Assembly: GCA_034509425.1 (NCBI GenBank)
Contig: JAVTVJ010000832.1
Span: 124,001-188,000, forward strand
DNA: 64,000 bases
Direction of reading: 5' to 3'
Source of the DNA: Eopsaltria australis
Taxonomy: Eukaryota > Chordata > Aves > Passeriformes > Petroicidae
The notes under the pieces are model-generated. The model was not told the origin of the DNA. It saw nothing but the letters and a program-made list of their open reading frames with translations, and did not search any database. A program made the position numbers and the translations under genes. Positions within the stretch are counted from its first letter, which is position 1. Every line of letters begins with the position of its first letter. Of the stretch, positions 1-41,600 are shown piece after piece.

Positions 1-269
1 CTTCATTCCCCCCAGGGGAGTGTAAGGTGTCCTGGCCCCCACCTTTTTGAGTGCCCACAGGAGCAAACAGTGGGACCAGGCTGGACACCCCACCTGCAAC
101 TCTTCCTGCCAGTGGTGCACCAGTGTAATTACCCACATTTCATTCCTTTGAAAGCCTGCTGAGCTGCAGATGTGTCCCTCCTCTTCTGGTGATGTCTCAT
201 GGATTGGCCAAATCCTGCTCTCACCTCCTGGGGTGGTTCAGGGGATTGTTCCTGGTGCTGGGTTGGGTG

Positions 270-345
270 GGGTTGGAGCAGCCTGGGATAGTGGCAGGGG
301 GTGGAACAGGATGAGCTTAAAAGTGTCTTCCAACCTGACTCAGTC
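270..345 (+). mobile_element. CR1 LINE 3' fragment
   Basis: TGGAGCAGCCTGGGATAGTG then GGAACAGGATGAGC and CTTCCAACCTG match the sense 3' end of avian CR1; decayed. Confidence 0.6.
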
Positions 346-2104
346 TGGGATCCTTGTGTGGGAGCCCCCAGAGTGCTGGGGGTGGCAGAGTGCTGTGCCC
401 AGGGGCTTTGGGCCAAAGAGTGAAATGGGTTCAGTGGTTTTTGGGTGCCCTTTGGGGGTGATGAACGGCAGCTGGGGTCAGGCTCGATGATGCCATGGTT
501 GGGGCTCCCCCTGGGAGCTGGGATGGCCATGGGAGCCCGTGGGAAGCACAAGGATAAGGGCAGGGCAGTGCCTGGGGACACCGAGGGTGCTGCATCAGCT
601 GGGCTCCACGGAGGTGATGTTTTGAGAGGGAACAAGTTAGAAATTGAGTTGAACTGATGCCCAATGCTGGATTTTGACATGGTACATGCCCCCAAAACGA
701 ACCCCAGCCAAAGCCCACCTGGCACACCCAGCACACCTGGCATAGCCAAAGCCACAGTGCTGCAGGAAGGACTCATTCTACTCCTGTCCTGCATTTTAAG
801 CCTTGTCTCATACATAAAGGGCCTTCTGGTGGAGTCTCTGCCCTGCACATCCCAGCTCCTGACGCAGGGGAGGATGTGCCCACTCACTGCACCAGCGAGC
901 AAGGCAGAGGGCCTGGAGATGCTGTGCTTTAGAAGGAAAATCCAAGTTGTTCCTCTTTAGGAGAATGCTGGGATTAGCTCAGCCCTTATTAAGCATCAGA
1001 GAAACCACAGAAAGTACCTCAAAAATAGCCTGCCATGGAAAAACTCCATCTGGAGCTCAATTCCTCCTGGATGTAGGCCACAAGGAAAAAATAAGGAATA
1101 TAAAAGTCCACTTCCCTCCAGAAATCTCAAGTATTGGAAAAGATCAGGAAGAATAAATCAAGGTTTGCATGAATGTGATGAGCTGTGCTGGATCCAGCAG
1201 GGAGCTCTAAGCAGAGCCCCTGAGGGCTTTACCCAGCACAGGATGAGCAGAGAGAGGGACCAGAAGAAACACCATGTCACACCACTGCTCCCCTTGTTTG
1301 GGGATGGGAGAAAACAGAGAAAGCTTCAAATCGAGGGAACCAACACCAATTTGCTTTGGAAAGTGTGGGGAGTGTTTGCAGAGGGGTGAGAGCCCTCTCC
1401 CACAGCAGCAGAGCTGGGCATGGGCTGGGTGAGGGTCCCAGGGCTCAGGTGAGTGCAGAGGCACCTCTGCAGCATTTGGCAGGGCTCGGGTGCAGCCGTG
1501 GCACAGATTTCCTCAGCCCCCCTTGGAGCTGGTGACTCTTCCCCCGTCGCTGAATAAATTAGCACCACAAGTGCTCGCAGGGTGTGAGTAAAGCAGGGCA
1601 GGGCTGGTTCGGCAGCGAGGGGGAGGCCCCGGCTCCAGCCCCGCAGGCTCCCAGATGAGGCAGCTCCTCAGCACAAGAGTCCTGGGGGCGGGAGGGATGT
1701 ACCCGTGGCAGAACCTCTGGTGAAATCATGGAAAATCACCAGCCCTTCCTTCCACTGTGTCTCAGCAAGGATTGAAGCTGTGCCCTGCAGGTGGGGAAAC
1801 TGAGGCACAAAGCCTCACCTTCCCAAAGTTTAGGGGACTTTGCAGTGATGCCACCTCTGTGATAAGCACAGGATTTTCTCCCCATGGTTGTGGATCACTT
1901 CCCTGTGCCTTGTTCCCTGTCAGAGAAGTCTGCACCCACCTTGGGCTGGAGACCAGCCCAGCTGAGGGGATGGATCCCAGTGCTGCCTTCCCTGGCAGAG
2001 TCACCGGGGGCTGGTGCACCTCGAGGTGCTGCTTCTAGAGGAGCTGTGGTGGTTGCATTTCCTTCTGCTGCTGTTCAGAGTAACCTTCCCTGAGGGAGAA
2101 ATCA

Positions 2105-2325
2105 AAGGCCCCAACATGAGGAAGAACTTCTTTCCATGGAGGAGGGCAGAGCACTGGAGCAGCTGCCTGGGAATGACGTGGAGTGTCCCTCCCTGGAGAC
2201 ATTCCAAACTCACCTGCATGTGTCCCTGTGTCACCTGTGTGGAGTTTGACCCTGCCTTGAGAGGGGATTGGATTAGATGATCTTCAGAGGTGCCTTCCAA
2301 CCCCAGCTATTCTGGGTTTTCCAGT
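2105..2325 (+). mobile_element. CR1 LINE 3' fragment
   Basis: From GAGGAAGAACTTCTTTCC through GGATTGGATTAGATGATCTT to CCTTCCAACCCCAGCTATTC, the sense CR1 3' end. Confidence 0.85.
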
Positions 2326-3260
2326 CTGAAAACAGGGAAACTGAGTCAGGACCCCTGGCACGGCCCCCAGAGCCCCTCCCCAGGTGACAGAGTCCTGTAG
2401 GTGTCTGTGTGACCCTGCCTGGGTGCCAGCCCTGGGGGAGTTCAGCCCCAGGGCCAGCACAGATTTCAGCTCCTCGTCTGACAAGGTTTTGCTGAGGAAC
2501 AATTGTGTCTCTGCACAATGAGGAGCAGGTGGCTGTCTGAAAATACCCTCTGGAAGTGGTGTGTAATGCCTCCCCTCCCACTGGGAAGTATAAATACCAG
2601 TGCAATGCTAACGTTTACTGCTCCCTGCAAAGAAACTGTCAGATATGGAGATTTTTCCTCACAGTTTCTCCTCTGGTTTAGCAGCTTGGAGTGAGCAGGG
2701 GTTGAGGTGGGAACTGCTTTATGGGTTTGGAGCAAGTCTTTGGGGCAGAAGTGTGTCCTTTAAGGTAAGATATTGGGAGTGGCTGCCTTTTATTGCTTGC
2801 AGTGTCCCCTGTTCCCACCCTTTAGGGGCACCCAGGGCTTTCCAGCACCTGAGAGAGCTCCAAACCCTGGAGACGCTGCCCAAATGTCTTGTTCTGCCAC
2901 TGCTGCATCTCCAGCAAGGGACAAGTTGGACATTGTCCCTTTGGGGTCAAAGGACACAGTGCTGCAAGTGTGGGGACCCCAGGAGGCCTCCCAGACCTGG
3001 ATGGCAGAGGAGGCACCTCTGCATCTTTTCTCAGGTCTCCACCTTTGGGGCATTCTCAGCCCCAACCTCAGCAAATCCATCTCACCCTTTGGAATGGGAA
3101 TCTAATCCTCTGCTGCTAAAAACTGGCACCTCATTTCCAGCCAGAATGCCTCATTTCCCTTGTTGTCCCTGGGTGTCCTGGCCACGGGCTGCCCCTGGCA
3201 CCAGCCAGGGACCATCTGTGCAGGTCCTGCTGCCTTGGGGAATGTGGGAGCACCAGCACC

Positions 3261-3507
3261 AGTGTGGGGTGTGGGGGTCAGTGTGGGGTCAGTGTGGGGT
3301 CAGTGTGGGGTCAGTGTGGGGGTCAGTGTGGGGTCAGTGTGGGGTCAGTGTGGGGTCAGTGTGGGGTCAGTGTGGGGGTCAGTGTGGGGTCAGTGTGGGG
3401 GGTCAGTGTGGGGTCAGTGTGGGGGTCAGTGTGGGGGTCAGTGTGGGGTCAGTGTGGGGGTCAGTGTGGGGTCAGTGTGGGGGGTCAGTGTGGGGTCAGT
3501 GTGGGTG
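3261..3507. repeat. minisatellite, 11-13 bp unit (GTCAGTGTGGG)
   Basis: About 22 head-to-tail copies of GTCAGTGTGGG, with length changes confined to the G-run (4-6 G), across ~247 bp. G-runs on + strand give some quadruplex potential. Confidence 0.95.
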
Positions 3508-6304
3508 CTGGACCCCAAGTGTGGGTGCTCCCCCCTGTGCCAGGGAGCTGGGAGTGAGGGGTGCTGCTGTGGGCTCTGCCACCCCAGCTCTGTGTTTGCA
3601 ATGACAGGCTGGGCAGCTGAGGAGGATTTTCCAGAAGCAGAAAAGATGAGAGTGACGTTTTTATGGGATGATCAATCCCTGTGAGCTTGCTGCCTCCAAG
3701 GAGAGCATTAAAGCCTCTTTGCCAGCTACCTGCTGGGTGATGGTCCTGCTGACAGAGCCACTGAGGCTTCTGTCCTCCTCTTGTCAGGGCTGGGATGGGA
3801 GCAGAGCTGCTCAGAGAGGAAGCACGAGTCTGTCTCTGTCCTCCCTGTGTGGGTAAAGCTGTGGGTGCTTCTCTCCCTCGCTGGGGAGGGAAAGCCAGGG
3901 TGCTCCCTGGGACCCAGCATCCCACAGGCAGCCTGACTCAGAGCTGAGCTGTGCTGAGCAAATCCTCAGCTCTGGGGCAAAAACCCCTTGTGCTCCCCAT
4001 CAGCTGCTCCACGTCTGGGCACCATCGTGGGGAAGTGGCCTCTCCAAGCAGGCAACGTGTGACTGTGCTGTTTTTCCATCCCAAAAAGGGGGGAAAGCTT
4101 CGTTTTGGGGTGGAGGGGGGAGGGATAGTAAAGCAAGCACGTTTTCCCTGGCAGGAAACCCGCTCCCAGCAAGCCTGTGCCTGGCAGCCCCTCAGGACTA
4201 AAAATACTCAGCAAGGGCTGGAGCTGTGCACTGTCTGTTTGCTCAGCTCCCAGCTGCCTCCTCACAGCCTCACGGCTCTACCCGATGATTATCCCAGCAC
4301 TTAAGGCCCTCTAAAGCCAGGCAGGAGCATTTAGGGAGTTCTCCCAGAGACCTGTGAAAGGTTGAGATTTACAGGCACTAATTGGGAGCGAGCTCAGGCC
4401 CCTCTGAACTCCAGCAGCAAAGAGCTGCTCTGGGTGAGCCCTCGCTGCTGCTGCAGTCACAGCAGAGCGTGGGGGGTGTCTGGGCTGTCACCCACGCTGA
4501 CATCCCCAAGGTCCTTCAAAGTTACCACTGGCATGGGTGGGTTTGCTTGGGCTGGGGGGCTTTGGCTGCTCCCTGTGGTGGTGGAAGGTCTCCCCCTGCT
4601 CATAGGGCTGCTCCAGCTGCAGGGGCTTGTGGCAGCTCCTGCCTTACACCTCAGTGTGTGTCCTTGGTGGCCCAGGACGAGGGGGAATGTGACCCCCAAA
4701 CCCTGGGCACCGAGGAGCTTTGGGTCACCAACATTTCCTTGTCCAGGACAGTTTTTTGCTTCACTGAGCATCCTCAGGGACAGGGCACAGAGGCTTTTGG
4801 GGACCAGAGGAATGGGATGAGTCCATCCTGGACCAGCATAGGTGCTTTGTAAGATCCCTGGGATTCTATGATCGCCCTCCCCAGGCTGTGCTCATCTCCC
4901 TGCACAAGCACACAGGAATAACAGGATGTGACTGTGGGCAGGAGCAGGTTTGCAGTGAAGTAAAACCACCCCAGAGCCACCCGTGCACGAGCTCAGCCAT
5001 GGGGGAAGCAGAAAGAAAATCAGCTCTTGGCTGTAAATCTGTGCCTCCTCCTGCACTATGTGGGTCCAGCCCCTTGGGTGACCTCCATGGGGTGTGGGAA
5101 GCCACCACAGCCCTGCTGGAATTGGCATCTGCAGAGTCTCCTCGTGGTAAGGGTGTCTCTCCTTTGCAGCTGGGATAAATTCCCATCCCATTGTCACTCT
5201 GGTCAGATTTATGTCTTGGTCATTCCCTGCAGCATTTCCTTTCCCTGAGGGTTGTAGGGCTCTTCCCTCCTTGCCTTGATTAATATCTCTTAATTCATCT
5301 GCTAATTTCTTCCAGTTCCCCACCAGCAGCTGCCCTGGGCCGTGCCCGTGGCTCCTTCTGCCATTCAAGTCGTGCTCAGGAGCTGCAGGGCTTTCCCCAG
5401 CCTGGATGTTCCTTCTCCATGCTCATCCCTCAAGCAGAGGCACAGCAGAGGAGGGGGCATGAAAGTCACCTCATTTAGGGTTTGCACCCAGAAGAACAGG
5501 GCTTAGCCCTGGGGCAGGAGGGTTTCTGCTCTTCTTGGCCCTGGATCTCCCTGGAGTCTGGGACACCTTCCCCCCAGGAAAGCTGGCAGGGAGCCACACG
5601 CCTGTGGGTACCCCTGGGGCTGCTCATTATGGGCAGGAGAACTGGACAGCAATTTCCCTCATTAATTACAGGGTTGAGGCTCATCTCTCAACCCAAGGAG
5701 AGCAGGGGCTGGAATGGTCCCTCACTCTGTGCCTTTTCCTCCACCAGCCTGGTTTTTGTGGGATGCTGCAGGGATGGAATATCCTCAGTGCAGTTATCCC
5801 ATGAATCCACATTCCAACAGCCAGGATGGAGCATGAACAACCCTCAGAGCTTCAGGACAGTGTTACATGTCCAGGTATTATCCCACTTGAGGATCCAGTC
5901 TGTGAAGGGAAGGGAGGACACCACCTGTGGGACAGCCGTGTCCTGTGTCAGTGTGCTGGCTCTCAGCATCACACACGGGATGCACAGTGAGGGGCTGCTG
6001 CTTTTGCCAGAGTTTCTCTATTTTTAGAGAGTTTTTTGTGTCAAACTTCCCCTCAGCTGACAAGCCAATGTCATCCCAGGAGCAGAGTTCTGATTCCCCG
6101 CCCTGGCAGTGTCTGGGTGTGACAAAGGCACCTCCTCACAAGTGTCACCTTTCATCAGGGCAGGTCCCTGCTGTGCCATCGAGCTGTTGGACACACGAGC
6201 TTTTATCCCAGCTCTGAGGGCCAGAACAGGTTGCTCTGGCCCAGGCCTGTGTGCAGGTGCCTTTTATCCATGTGTGTGTGGGAGGGGGAATTTGAAAGGG
6301 AAGT

Positions 6305-6370
6305 GACACAGAATCCCAGCTGGTTTGGGCTGGAAGGGACCTTAAAGTTCATCCCATCAGCTCTGCCTCT
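6305..6370 (-). mobile_element. CR1 LINE 3' fragment (antisense)
   Basis: TTTGGGCTGGAAGGGACCTT AAAGTTCATC is the reverse complement of the CR1 3' tail. Confidence 0.7.
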
Positions 6371-7149
6371 CCCCTCCAGCCTCTCCTCCCTGGTGCTTGT
6401 GCATGGGCAGGAATTTGGGGATGCTGCTGCCTCCGTCCCCTGGGAGAGGTCTGATGGAGGGAGGATGTGCTGGAGTTCAGTTGTCACTGAACAGCTGGGC
6501 CCAGCACATCTGTCTAGAGGAGGGGGAACATTAATCCAATCATTCAGCTCATTTGTAGCTGTGACTTCCTGCCGGGTTTGGGCCAAACTCAGATTGGAGC
6601 CTGATTTTCTGCAGATTCCCTGAGGTTGGAGAACGCTGGGGCCACAGGGGCCCTGGGCAGCCAGGAGCTCCACAGAGGGGGTGGGATCCTGGCCCAGGAT
6701 GTGTGAATGCCAGACAATTGCAGAATTTTGGGTGCCGGGGTTGCTGTTTTCTGCAGCTTGGTACCATCCTGGATTTGGTGTAGTGGGAGCAGGAGGTCCA
6801 GAGCCAGCACAGCTCATTCCTGTGGGTGCTGAGCCCACCTGGTGCATCTCCCGAGGGTTTGATGGGGGCAGAGGAGGCTGGGCAGGTCCCTGGCCATTTT
6901 GGGGGCAGCAGGAGGGATCTGATCTCTGTCCCGTCTCCCGCAGGTCACTGCTGGGTGTGTGAAGAACTGTGATGCCCAACGGAGACACGTTTCCACATCA
7001 GCAGTGACACTCCATCCGGCTTTAGGGACAGCAGCCCATCCTCACCAGAGCCCCCTCAGCATGCCCAGGCTGCCCAAACATTCCCTGGACCCTCCCTGTG
7101 CTGCTCTTGGCTTGGGCTCTCCATTGGGACAAATCCTCAGGAGTCGTTT

Positions 7150-7503
7150 TGTCCTCCTCTGAGCACCCCGTGGGTCACGGATGCTGCCGCGCCTCCGAAA
7201 GGCATCAGGGAGGTGACACACGGGATCCCGGAGAGGTGACACCCGGGAGCTGGCAGTGACAGCGACGAGCGGGGCGCCGGTGACTGTGAGGACCTTGCTG
7301 GTGCCCGGGACGTCCCTGCACCGTGCTGGAGTGATGCCAGCTGCTGCTTAGCGCCCAGGAGGAAGGCATGGCGAGTCCCCCTCCGTGAGCACCCCGCTGT
7401 CCCCTCCGTGCTGGCTCCCCTGGCCCGGGGGAGCCCGCGGTGATGTGACCCGTGCCCGGCACGCCCCCAGCCCCGTCGGGACCGTCCCCCAGCCGGCTCA
7501 GCC
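7150..7503 (+). promoter_or_regulatory. PPFIA4: CpG-rich PPFIA4 5' region
   Basis: CpG density rises clearly above the flank from ~7170 and stays high through exon 1. No TATA box is obvious. AG dinucleotides shortly before the ATG (CCCCCAG at ~7491, CTCAG at 7501) leave open that the 5' UTR is spliced from a more distant non-coding exon. Confidence 0.5.
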
Positions 7504-36214
<28,711 letters not shown>

Positions 36215-36654
36215 GGGTCAGCGAGACAGGAGCCAGGCGCTGGGTGAGTGAGAGGGGAGCCAAGGCCTGGGGCTGGCTGGGGATCAGGGGCAGAGCAGGA
36301 GCCCCAGCAGCCCCCAGGAAGGGGGGCTGTGCTCACCAAGGGTTGCCTGGCCAGGTGTTGGGAGCTGCTGCTGCCCGGGGCTCACAGAGGCGCTGCAGGG
36401 GGGATGCTCAGCATCCCACCACGTGTGGTTTGTCCAGTCTTGGACCCCTGGACGCCATCCCAAGAGGGTCCCACTTGGGTGAGGGAGGGATAGTCAAGCC
36501 CCCCAGGGCTCCTGGGGTCCTGCTGTGGCCTGGGCCGTGGTTGCCCTGTGCCAGGAGGATCCAGTGCTGATTCCACCTGGGTTTGTTGGCGGGTGGGTGC
36601 ACGGGTGGAGCTGAGCCAGGATCCTCACGGGGCCTTTCCCTCTTCGCTCCTCAG

Positions 36655-36983
36655 CAAATCCCCGTGTCCATATCCACGTGCTGGCTGCCTTCCAGGACGA
36701 GAGCCCAGCCTGTGCCTGTTCCTCGGCCCAGACCCACGGACTGTCACTGCTGTGGACTGACAGGATCTGCCCCTCCTGCTCGTGCACCCCCCGCTCCCCT
36801 GGCTCCTGCCGTGGCCTGTCCCCCACTTCTCCCCTCGCTGGCCGGGCCATGGATGTGCTCCGGATGCCATCCTGGCGTGATGCAATCTGGGGGGCAGCAC
36901 AGACACCCCCAAAGTGTCTGCAATGTTTGGAAGCCTCTCTCCTGCCTGGTTCTTGTTGCCAATCTGCCACGGGGCTGCACTGA
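36655..36983 (+). CDS. PPFIA4: alternative PPFIA4 C-terminal exon
   Basis: After acceptor CTTCGCTCCTCAG, joining from exon 28 gives ANPRVHIHVLAAFQD and continues to a stop at 36981-36983 (108 residues in place of the VRTYSC tail). The remembered human alternative end of alpha-4 is AHSHYLYGHMLSAFRD, and IHVLAAFQD lines up with GHMLSAFRD, so this looks like the orthologous alternative last exon with a longer, Cys/Ser/Pro-rich extension. When exon 29 is included, the same sequence is 3' UTR. Confidence 0.6.
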
Positions 36984-37619
36984 CTCACCTGAGCCCTGGG
37001 TGTCAGGGATGCTGCTGCCCACAGGACTTGAAGCCAAGGAAGATTCAGGCTCGTGAAGATCCTCCCTCCAGAGTGGCCGGGCAAGGAGCTGCCCCTTGGG
37101 GGGCCGGGGCAGTGCCAGGGCTGGTGCTGGGTGGGACGAAGGGGGCCCGGTGTGAGGTGAGGAGGGCAGTGCCTGCCCGGGGCTGGGCGGGCCAGGTGCT
37201 GATTTTGGTGCTGTCAGGTGCCCTGTTCGGGGGGGCTGAGCCTGGGACCGCCCCACCGAGCTCAGGGGGACCCCAAGGGAGAGGGGACCCTCCTTGGGTG
37301 CCCGGGGAGACAACGGGAGCCCCCTCTGCCCCCGGGCCATGCCCACCCTTCCCCTCCGGGAGCAGAGGAGATGCTCTCCCCTCCTGCCTCCTGGCAGGGG
37401 TCAATCCAGGAGGCTCTTAACTCTTCCCATTTCTTCCCCGTAGGGTAGGATCTCTTCGTCTCCTCATGCCACGTTTGCCTTGTGTGGCCCCTATTTCTGA
37501 TGTGATATTTATTGATGGCTGGAATGACCTTATACTTATCATGTGCTGTCTGGAAGTGCAATATCTGAGAGACTCTACAGTCACAACGTCTTTTCGGTGT
37601 ATTATTTGCCTAATACAGT

Positions 37620-37625
37620 ATTAAA
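37620..37625 (+). terminator. PPFIA4: possible proximal poly(A) signal ATTAAA (PPFIA4)
   Basis: ATTAAA followed within 30 nt by a T-rich stretch. Would give a slightly shorter 3' UTR than the main site. Confidence 0.4.
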
Positions 37626-37749
37626 TATTTTTTTAATTTGAAGAGTCAGTGAGCCCTTTATATCGATGCCCTATTTCTTTCGTCATATTATTGGTACTGC
37701 ATGGACTCCAAACCCTGGATCGGGTCAGGAAAGGATGTATGTGTGTTCC

Positions 37750-37755
37750 AATAAA
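37750..37755 (+). terminator. PPFIA4: poly(A) signal AATAAA (PPFIA4)
   Basis: AATAAA at the end of the AT-rich 3' UTR, with G/T-rich sequence following. Cleavage is expected around 37770. It is the last + strand signal before the MYOG 3' end. Confidence 0.75.
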
Positions 37756-38049
37756 CAGGATTTTAAAACAGCGCTGGCTTTGAGCCTTCTTTGTACAGCC
37801 CAAATTAAAAATATCGTTAATCTCTAGCTCCTTCAAGATCTTTGGGGCACAGGGCTGAACCCCAGTTAAACACCAGTGAAATCACTGGTCTGTGTAGAAC
37901 TGTTTGAAGTGTGGCACATCCAGTTTCCAGCTGAGCGTCCGTGCTGAGGTCCAGCTGGATTTACTGACATGAAAATCTCCAACCTGGATTTGGGGATTGT
38001 GGAACTGGGGAGACCTGCACAGGGCTGGACAACAGTAAAGGAAACCCCA

Positions 38050-38509
38050 AGCTGTCCAAACAAGAATGCCTTTATTTAAAAAAGAATCCAAATAAGTTAG
38101 CAAAAATAATCCTTAAAAAAACCCTAAATGGCAACGGCACACAGCGTTCAGTAGGAAAGAGGCGGGCTCCGGGCCGGCACCACCGGACACCGGCCGGAGA
38201 GAGACCTTGGTCAAGGAGCACCTGCAAAATTCAGCAAAGCGAACCCAGCACACACACCGGCCCCAAACCTGCCCGTCCCCGGAGCAGGGCAGGGCCTGGC
38301 CCCGGGAAGCCCCCGCAGGACCCGCGGCCGCTCTGCCTGTTCCCCAGCCCGGCAGGAGCGCTCCGCAGGGATGGGAAGGGAGCCGAGTGGTGTCAGCCGT
38401 GCAGCCCACGGCACCGGAGGGGTGGGTGTGATTTCCAGCGGCTGGATCCTTCTGGCAGCTCATTCCCACCCCGTCACCAGCTCGAGGAGCCGCCAGGGTT
38501 TGCATCAGC
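38050..38509 (-). other. MYOG: MYOG 3' UTR
   Basis: Non-coding sequence between the stop codon and the minus-strand AATAAA. Moderately GC-rich with several CpGs. The 3' boundary is estimated from the poly(A) signal. Confidence 0.65.
38071..38076 (-). terminator. MYOG: MYOG poly(A) signal AATAAA
   Basis: TTTATT on the + strand reads AATAAA on the MYOG strand, 434 nt past the stop codon. Cleavage expected ~20 nt further, near 38050. Confidence 0.75.
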
Positions 38510-38631
38510 TCAGTTTTGACCCCGCTCCTCCGGGAACGTCACAGCCACGTCCTCCACAGCGATGCTCTCCACGATGGAAGACAGCGAGTGCAGGTTGCGA
38601 TCCTCGGCTGCCTCGTCGGCCAGGAGGTGAT
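38510..38631 (-). CDS. MYOG: MYOG exon 3
   Basis: Completes Asp, then [20 protein letters not shown] and [19 protein letters not shown] with TGA at 38512-38510. Minus-strand acceptor TCTCCCCAG. Confidence 0.98.
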
Positions 38632-41600
38632 CTGGGGAGACAGAGGGGTGAGGGCACTGCTGGGAATGGGATCTGTGGGAGCAAGCTATGAAGACACTGC
38701 TGGGAATGGGGACTGTGTGCTGGGGATGGCTCCTAGTTCTGCTCAGGGGGATGTAGGTTAGTGGTGAGCATGGCTGAGGGTTGGACTTGATGATCTTTTC
38801 CACCCGTACACAACTTGTTGATTCTTTTCTACGATTCTGTGACCCCATGATCCCTCACATGGCCAGAGTGACCTAGGGACCTGCTGCCAACCCCCATCCT
38901 GGGGAAGGATGAGAGAGCAACAGGGAGTGGAACCTTTGGACCCTTTATAGGTTTAAATCTCCACTGGAAAATGAGATTTAAGTTTCTGCCTTCTAGGGGA
39001 AATAACAGGTGGATTTGGCAGGGGTGGGGATAATGGCAAGCATGGAAAAAAAGATCAGCAGCTGCTGAGGGGGTGTAGGGAGGGAAGGGGGGCTGGGGCA
39101 CCGGTGCCCAGCCATGCCCAGCCATGCCCAGCCATGCCCAGCAACACAGACAGCAAAACCAAGCCAAGGGATGCAAAAGATGAAACCCTGCTGAGGATGA
39201 AGGCACCTGGGCCCCAGGCTGCTGCAGCCCAATTTCTCAGCTCCCAAGGGATGGTGTTTTGGTGAAATCGGGGTTGGGAGAAACCTGAATTGCTGAGCAT
39301 TGAGCCAAGGAAGTGCTGGAGTATTTCTGAGCTCATCACTCTGCAGGGAAAGAAGGACAAGGATCCTTCTGTCCTTTGCTCCCGGTGTCTCCTGCGCGGG
39401 GTGGGGTGCAGGGGGGTTGCTCTGCTCCGGGGCTGCGGTGTCCCCGCTGTTCCCACTCCCTGCAGGCCCAGAGGCCGTGGGATCCCCAGGGAGGCGAGGG
39501 GGGCGTTACCTGCAGGGTTGGTGCCGAACTCCAGCTGGCTGCTCCACTCGGGGCTGCAGGAGGAGCTGCCGGACCCGCACTCGCTGGCTGCCTGCAGGAG
39601 CCCAGAGCAACCGTGTGTCAGCTCCTCCGGCACGGCCGAACCCCACAGCCACCCCAAAAACGCCCCGGGGGACCCATCCCACAGCACGACACCCCTGTGG
39701 AGCAGCCAACAGCACGCGCGGTCCGCAGGACCCATCAGGGCCGGGTGCTTCCTTAACCACAAAGGCTGGAAAACCTGCTTTGTTTGGCACACTGGCTACA
39801 GAGAAATGGGGCTCCCCGCTCACTGCAGGAGAAAAGGTGCCTCTTTCCCCACTGATTATGAGAAACGGCTGGAGATGAACAAATGTCCTTGGGCAAAACA
39901 TCTTCTTGCTGAGAATCACCTAATGAGGCTCGTAAGGAATGACACGGGGCTGGATGCCCGCAGGCCATCCCGAGGGGAGGCGTTTGGGAAAAGCTTTTGG
40001 CAGCTTGATTTGTGGATTTGGGGCTGAGTGGTTATTTTGGAGAAAAGAGCTGACAGCATGAAAAATGAGAGGATTACTCAGCAAAGCTCAGAATTCACTT
40101 TTTTTGCAGTGTGTCTCTATCTGGGAGTGGGTGTCAGCTCAGGTAAAACCCCAAATGTGATTTATTTGAGCAACCCCACAGATCCAACTCTTTGTAGCAG
40201 ACTAGAAATGGCGCTTGGCTCTACAAGCTCATGGCAACACAGAATAATTAATTTACACTTGGCCTTATTTCCCATTAAAGCAGGGAATTCTTACAGATAT
40301 GGCCTTTTTTTCCCCCCAAAATATTGGCTTCTGTATCAATATGTGAACCCCTGCCTACACCTGGAAGAAGGGGCAGCTCAGAGCAGAAGTGACAAAGGGA
40401 CAGCTCAGCACAGTTTTGGGCACATTTGCAAATCCAAGGGGATTGCGGCATTAAAGTAGGTACTGGGAAGTCCTACAAATAAGTAGGATGGAGCCTAAGT
40501 GCCCTTTCAGTGCAGCAGGGAAGCACATGCCCAGCCGTCCACAGGAACCAGGGGGCACATGAAAATACCTCTCAAAAACTTGGTTAAATGACCGAAGTCT
40601 TGTGGTGTGACAGGTCCTGGATCTCTGGGGGCAGTGGCAGGACACAAATACTGAGTGTCCTCAGCCAGTGCCCAAACCAGCCCCTTCAGTCCTAGAAACC
40701 AGAGGCGTCCCTGTGCCACCCATCTCATCCCTTCCTCTGCCTAGGAGTGAGCAGGGGGTCTAATTTTATTTTACATTTTATGCTTCATGTTTTATTTTTA
40801 TATTTCATATTTTTATTTCAATTTTTGTATTTAGTACTTGATTGTTGTATTATATTTATTGTATTATTTTAATTTATTTTGGTACTGTGTTATTTCCCTC
40901 ACGTTCACCATTCCCACCCCTCCCCAGCCCAGGCTCACGTGTCACTCGCTCCCAAGCACGGCCCCAATTCAGCCATTCCCAGGGACATTCCCAGGGACAT
41001 TCCCAGGGACATTCCCAGGGACAGAGTGGCAGCGGCCCCTTTCCCGCAGGGATGTGAGCATTCAGCAGGGCTGGATCCTTGTCTCCGTGTCCCCGTGCAG
41101 GACACACTCACTCATCCACCAGTGTCCAGTGTCCCAAGGTGGCAGCGTCTGCCTCGCCCCAGAGCTGGAGTCCCTCTCCCCCCCAGCAGGACCCAGTGCC
41201 CCAGAGCTTCTGCAGTGCCTCTGCTTGGGGTTACCCCACAGGGCATCACCCCATAGGGCAATGTCCCCACAGAGCAATGTCCCCATAGAGAATTCCTCCC
41301 CTACGGCATCACCCCCTAAGGGCCTTCACCCATCCATGGCATCAACCCCTTAAAGCATCGTCCCATAGAGCATCACCCGCATAGAATGGCCACCCAAAAT
41401 TACATCACCCCATAGAACCTCATTCCCATATGGCATCAGCCTCAGAGAGTGTCACCCCCATAGGGCAAAACCTCCATAGGGCATCACCCCTAAATGGCAT
41501 CCCCTATAGAGCATCACCCCATGGAAAGCCACTCCCACAGGGCATCCTGCCCCCAGAGCATTGCTGCCCCATAGAGTGTCACCTCCGCAGGGCACTGTCC

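Larger units (their letters stand above)
1..7149. other. upstream intergenic flank of PPFIA4
   Basis: No exon with conserved protein, paired splice sites and codon structure was recognised on either strand. The region holds CR1 fragments (~270-345, ~2105-2325, ~6305-6370), the GTCAGTGTGGG minisatellite, and a CTAAAAATAC MEF2-like motif near 4197. Open frames here read as repeat or low-complexity translation. Confidence 0.6.
36984..37775 (+). other. PPFIA4: PPFIA4 3' UTR
   Basis: No coding signal. GC-rich to ~37430, then about 330 bp of markedly AT-rich sequence leading to ATTAAA at 37620 and AATAAA at 37750, typical of a terminal 3' UTR. The AT-rich part is a likely conserved regulatory segment. 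Confidence 0.7.

Noticed and set aside
3261..3507. CRISPR-like array
   Set aside because: Contiguous 11-13 bp units, no spacers.
2645..3684. Long open frames with GQCGVSVG/GVSVGSVWGQ repeats
   Set aside because: Translation of the GTCAGTGTGGG minisatellite in several frames at once; no splice context or conserved flank.
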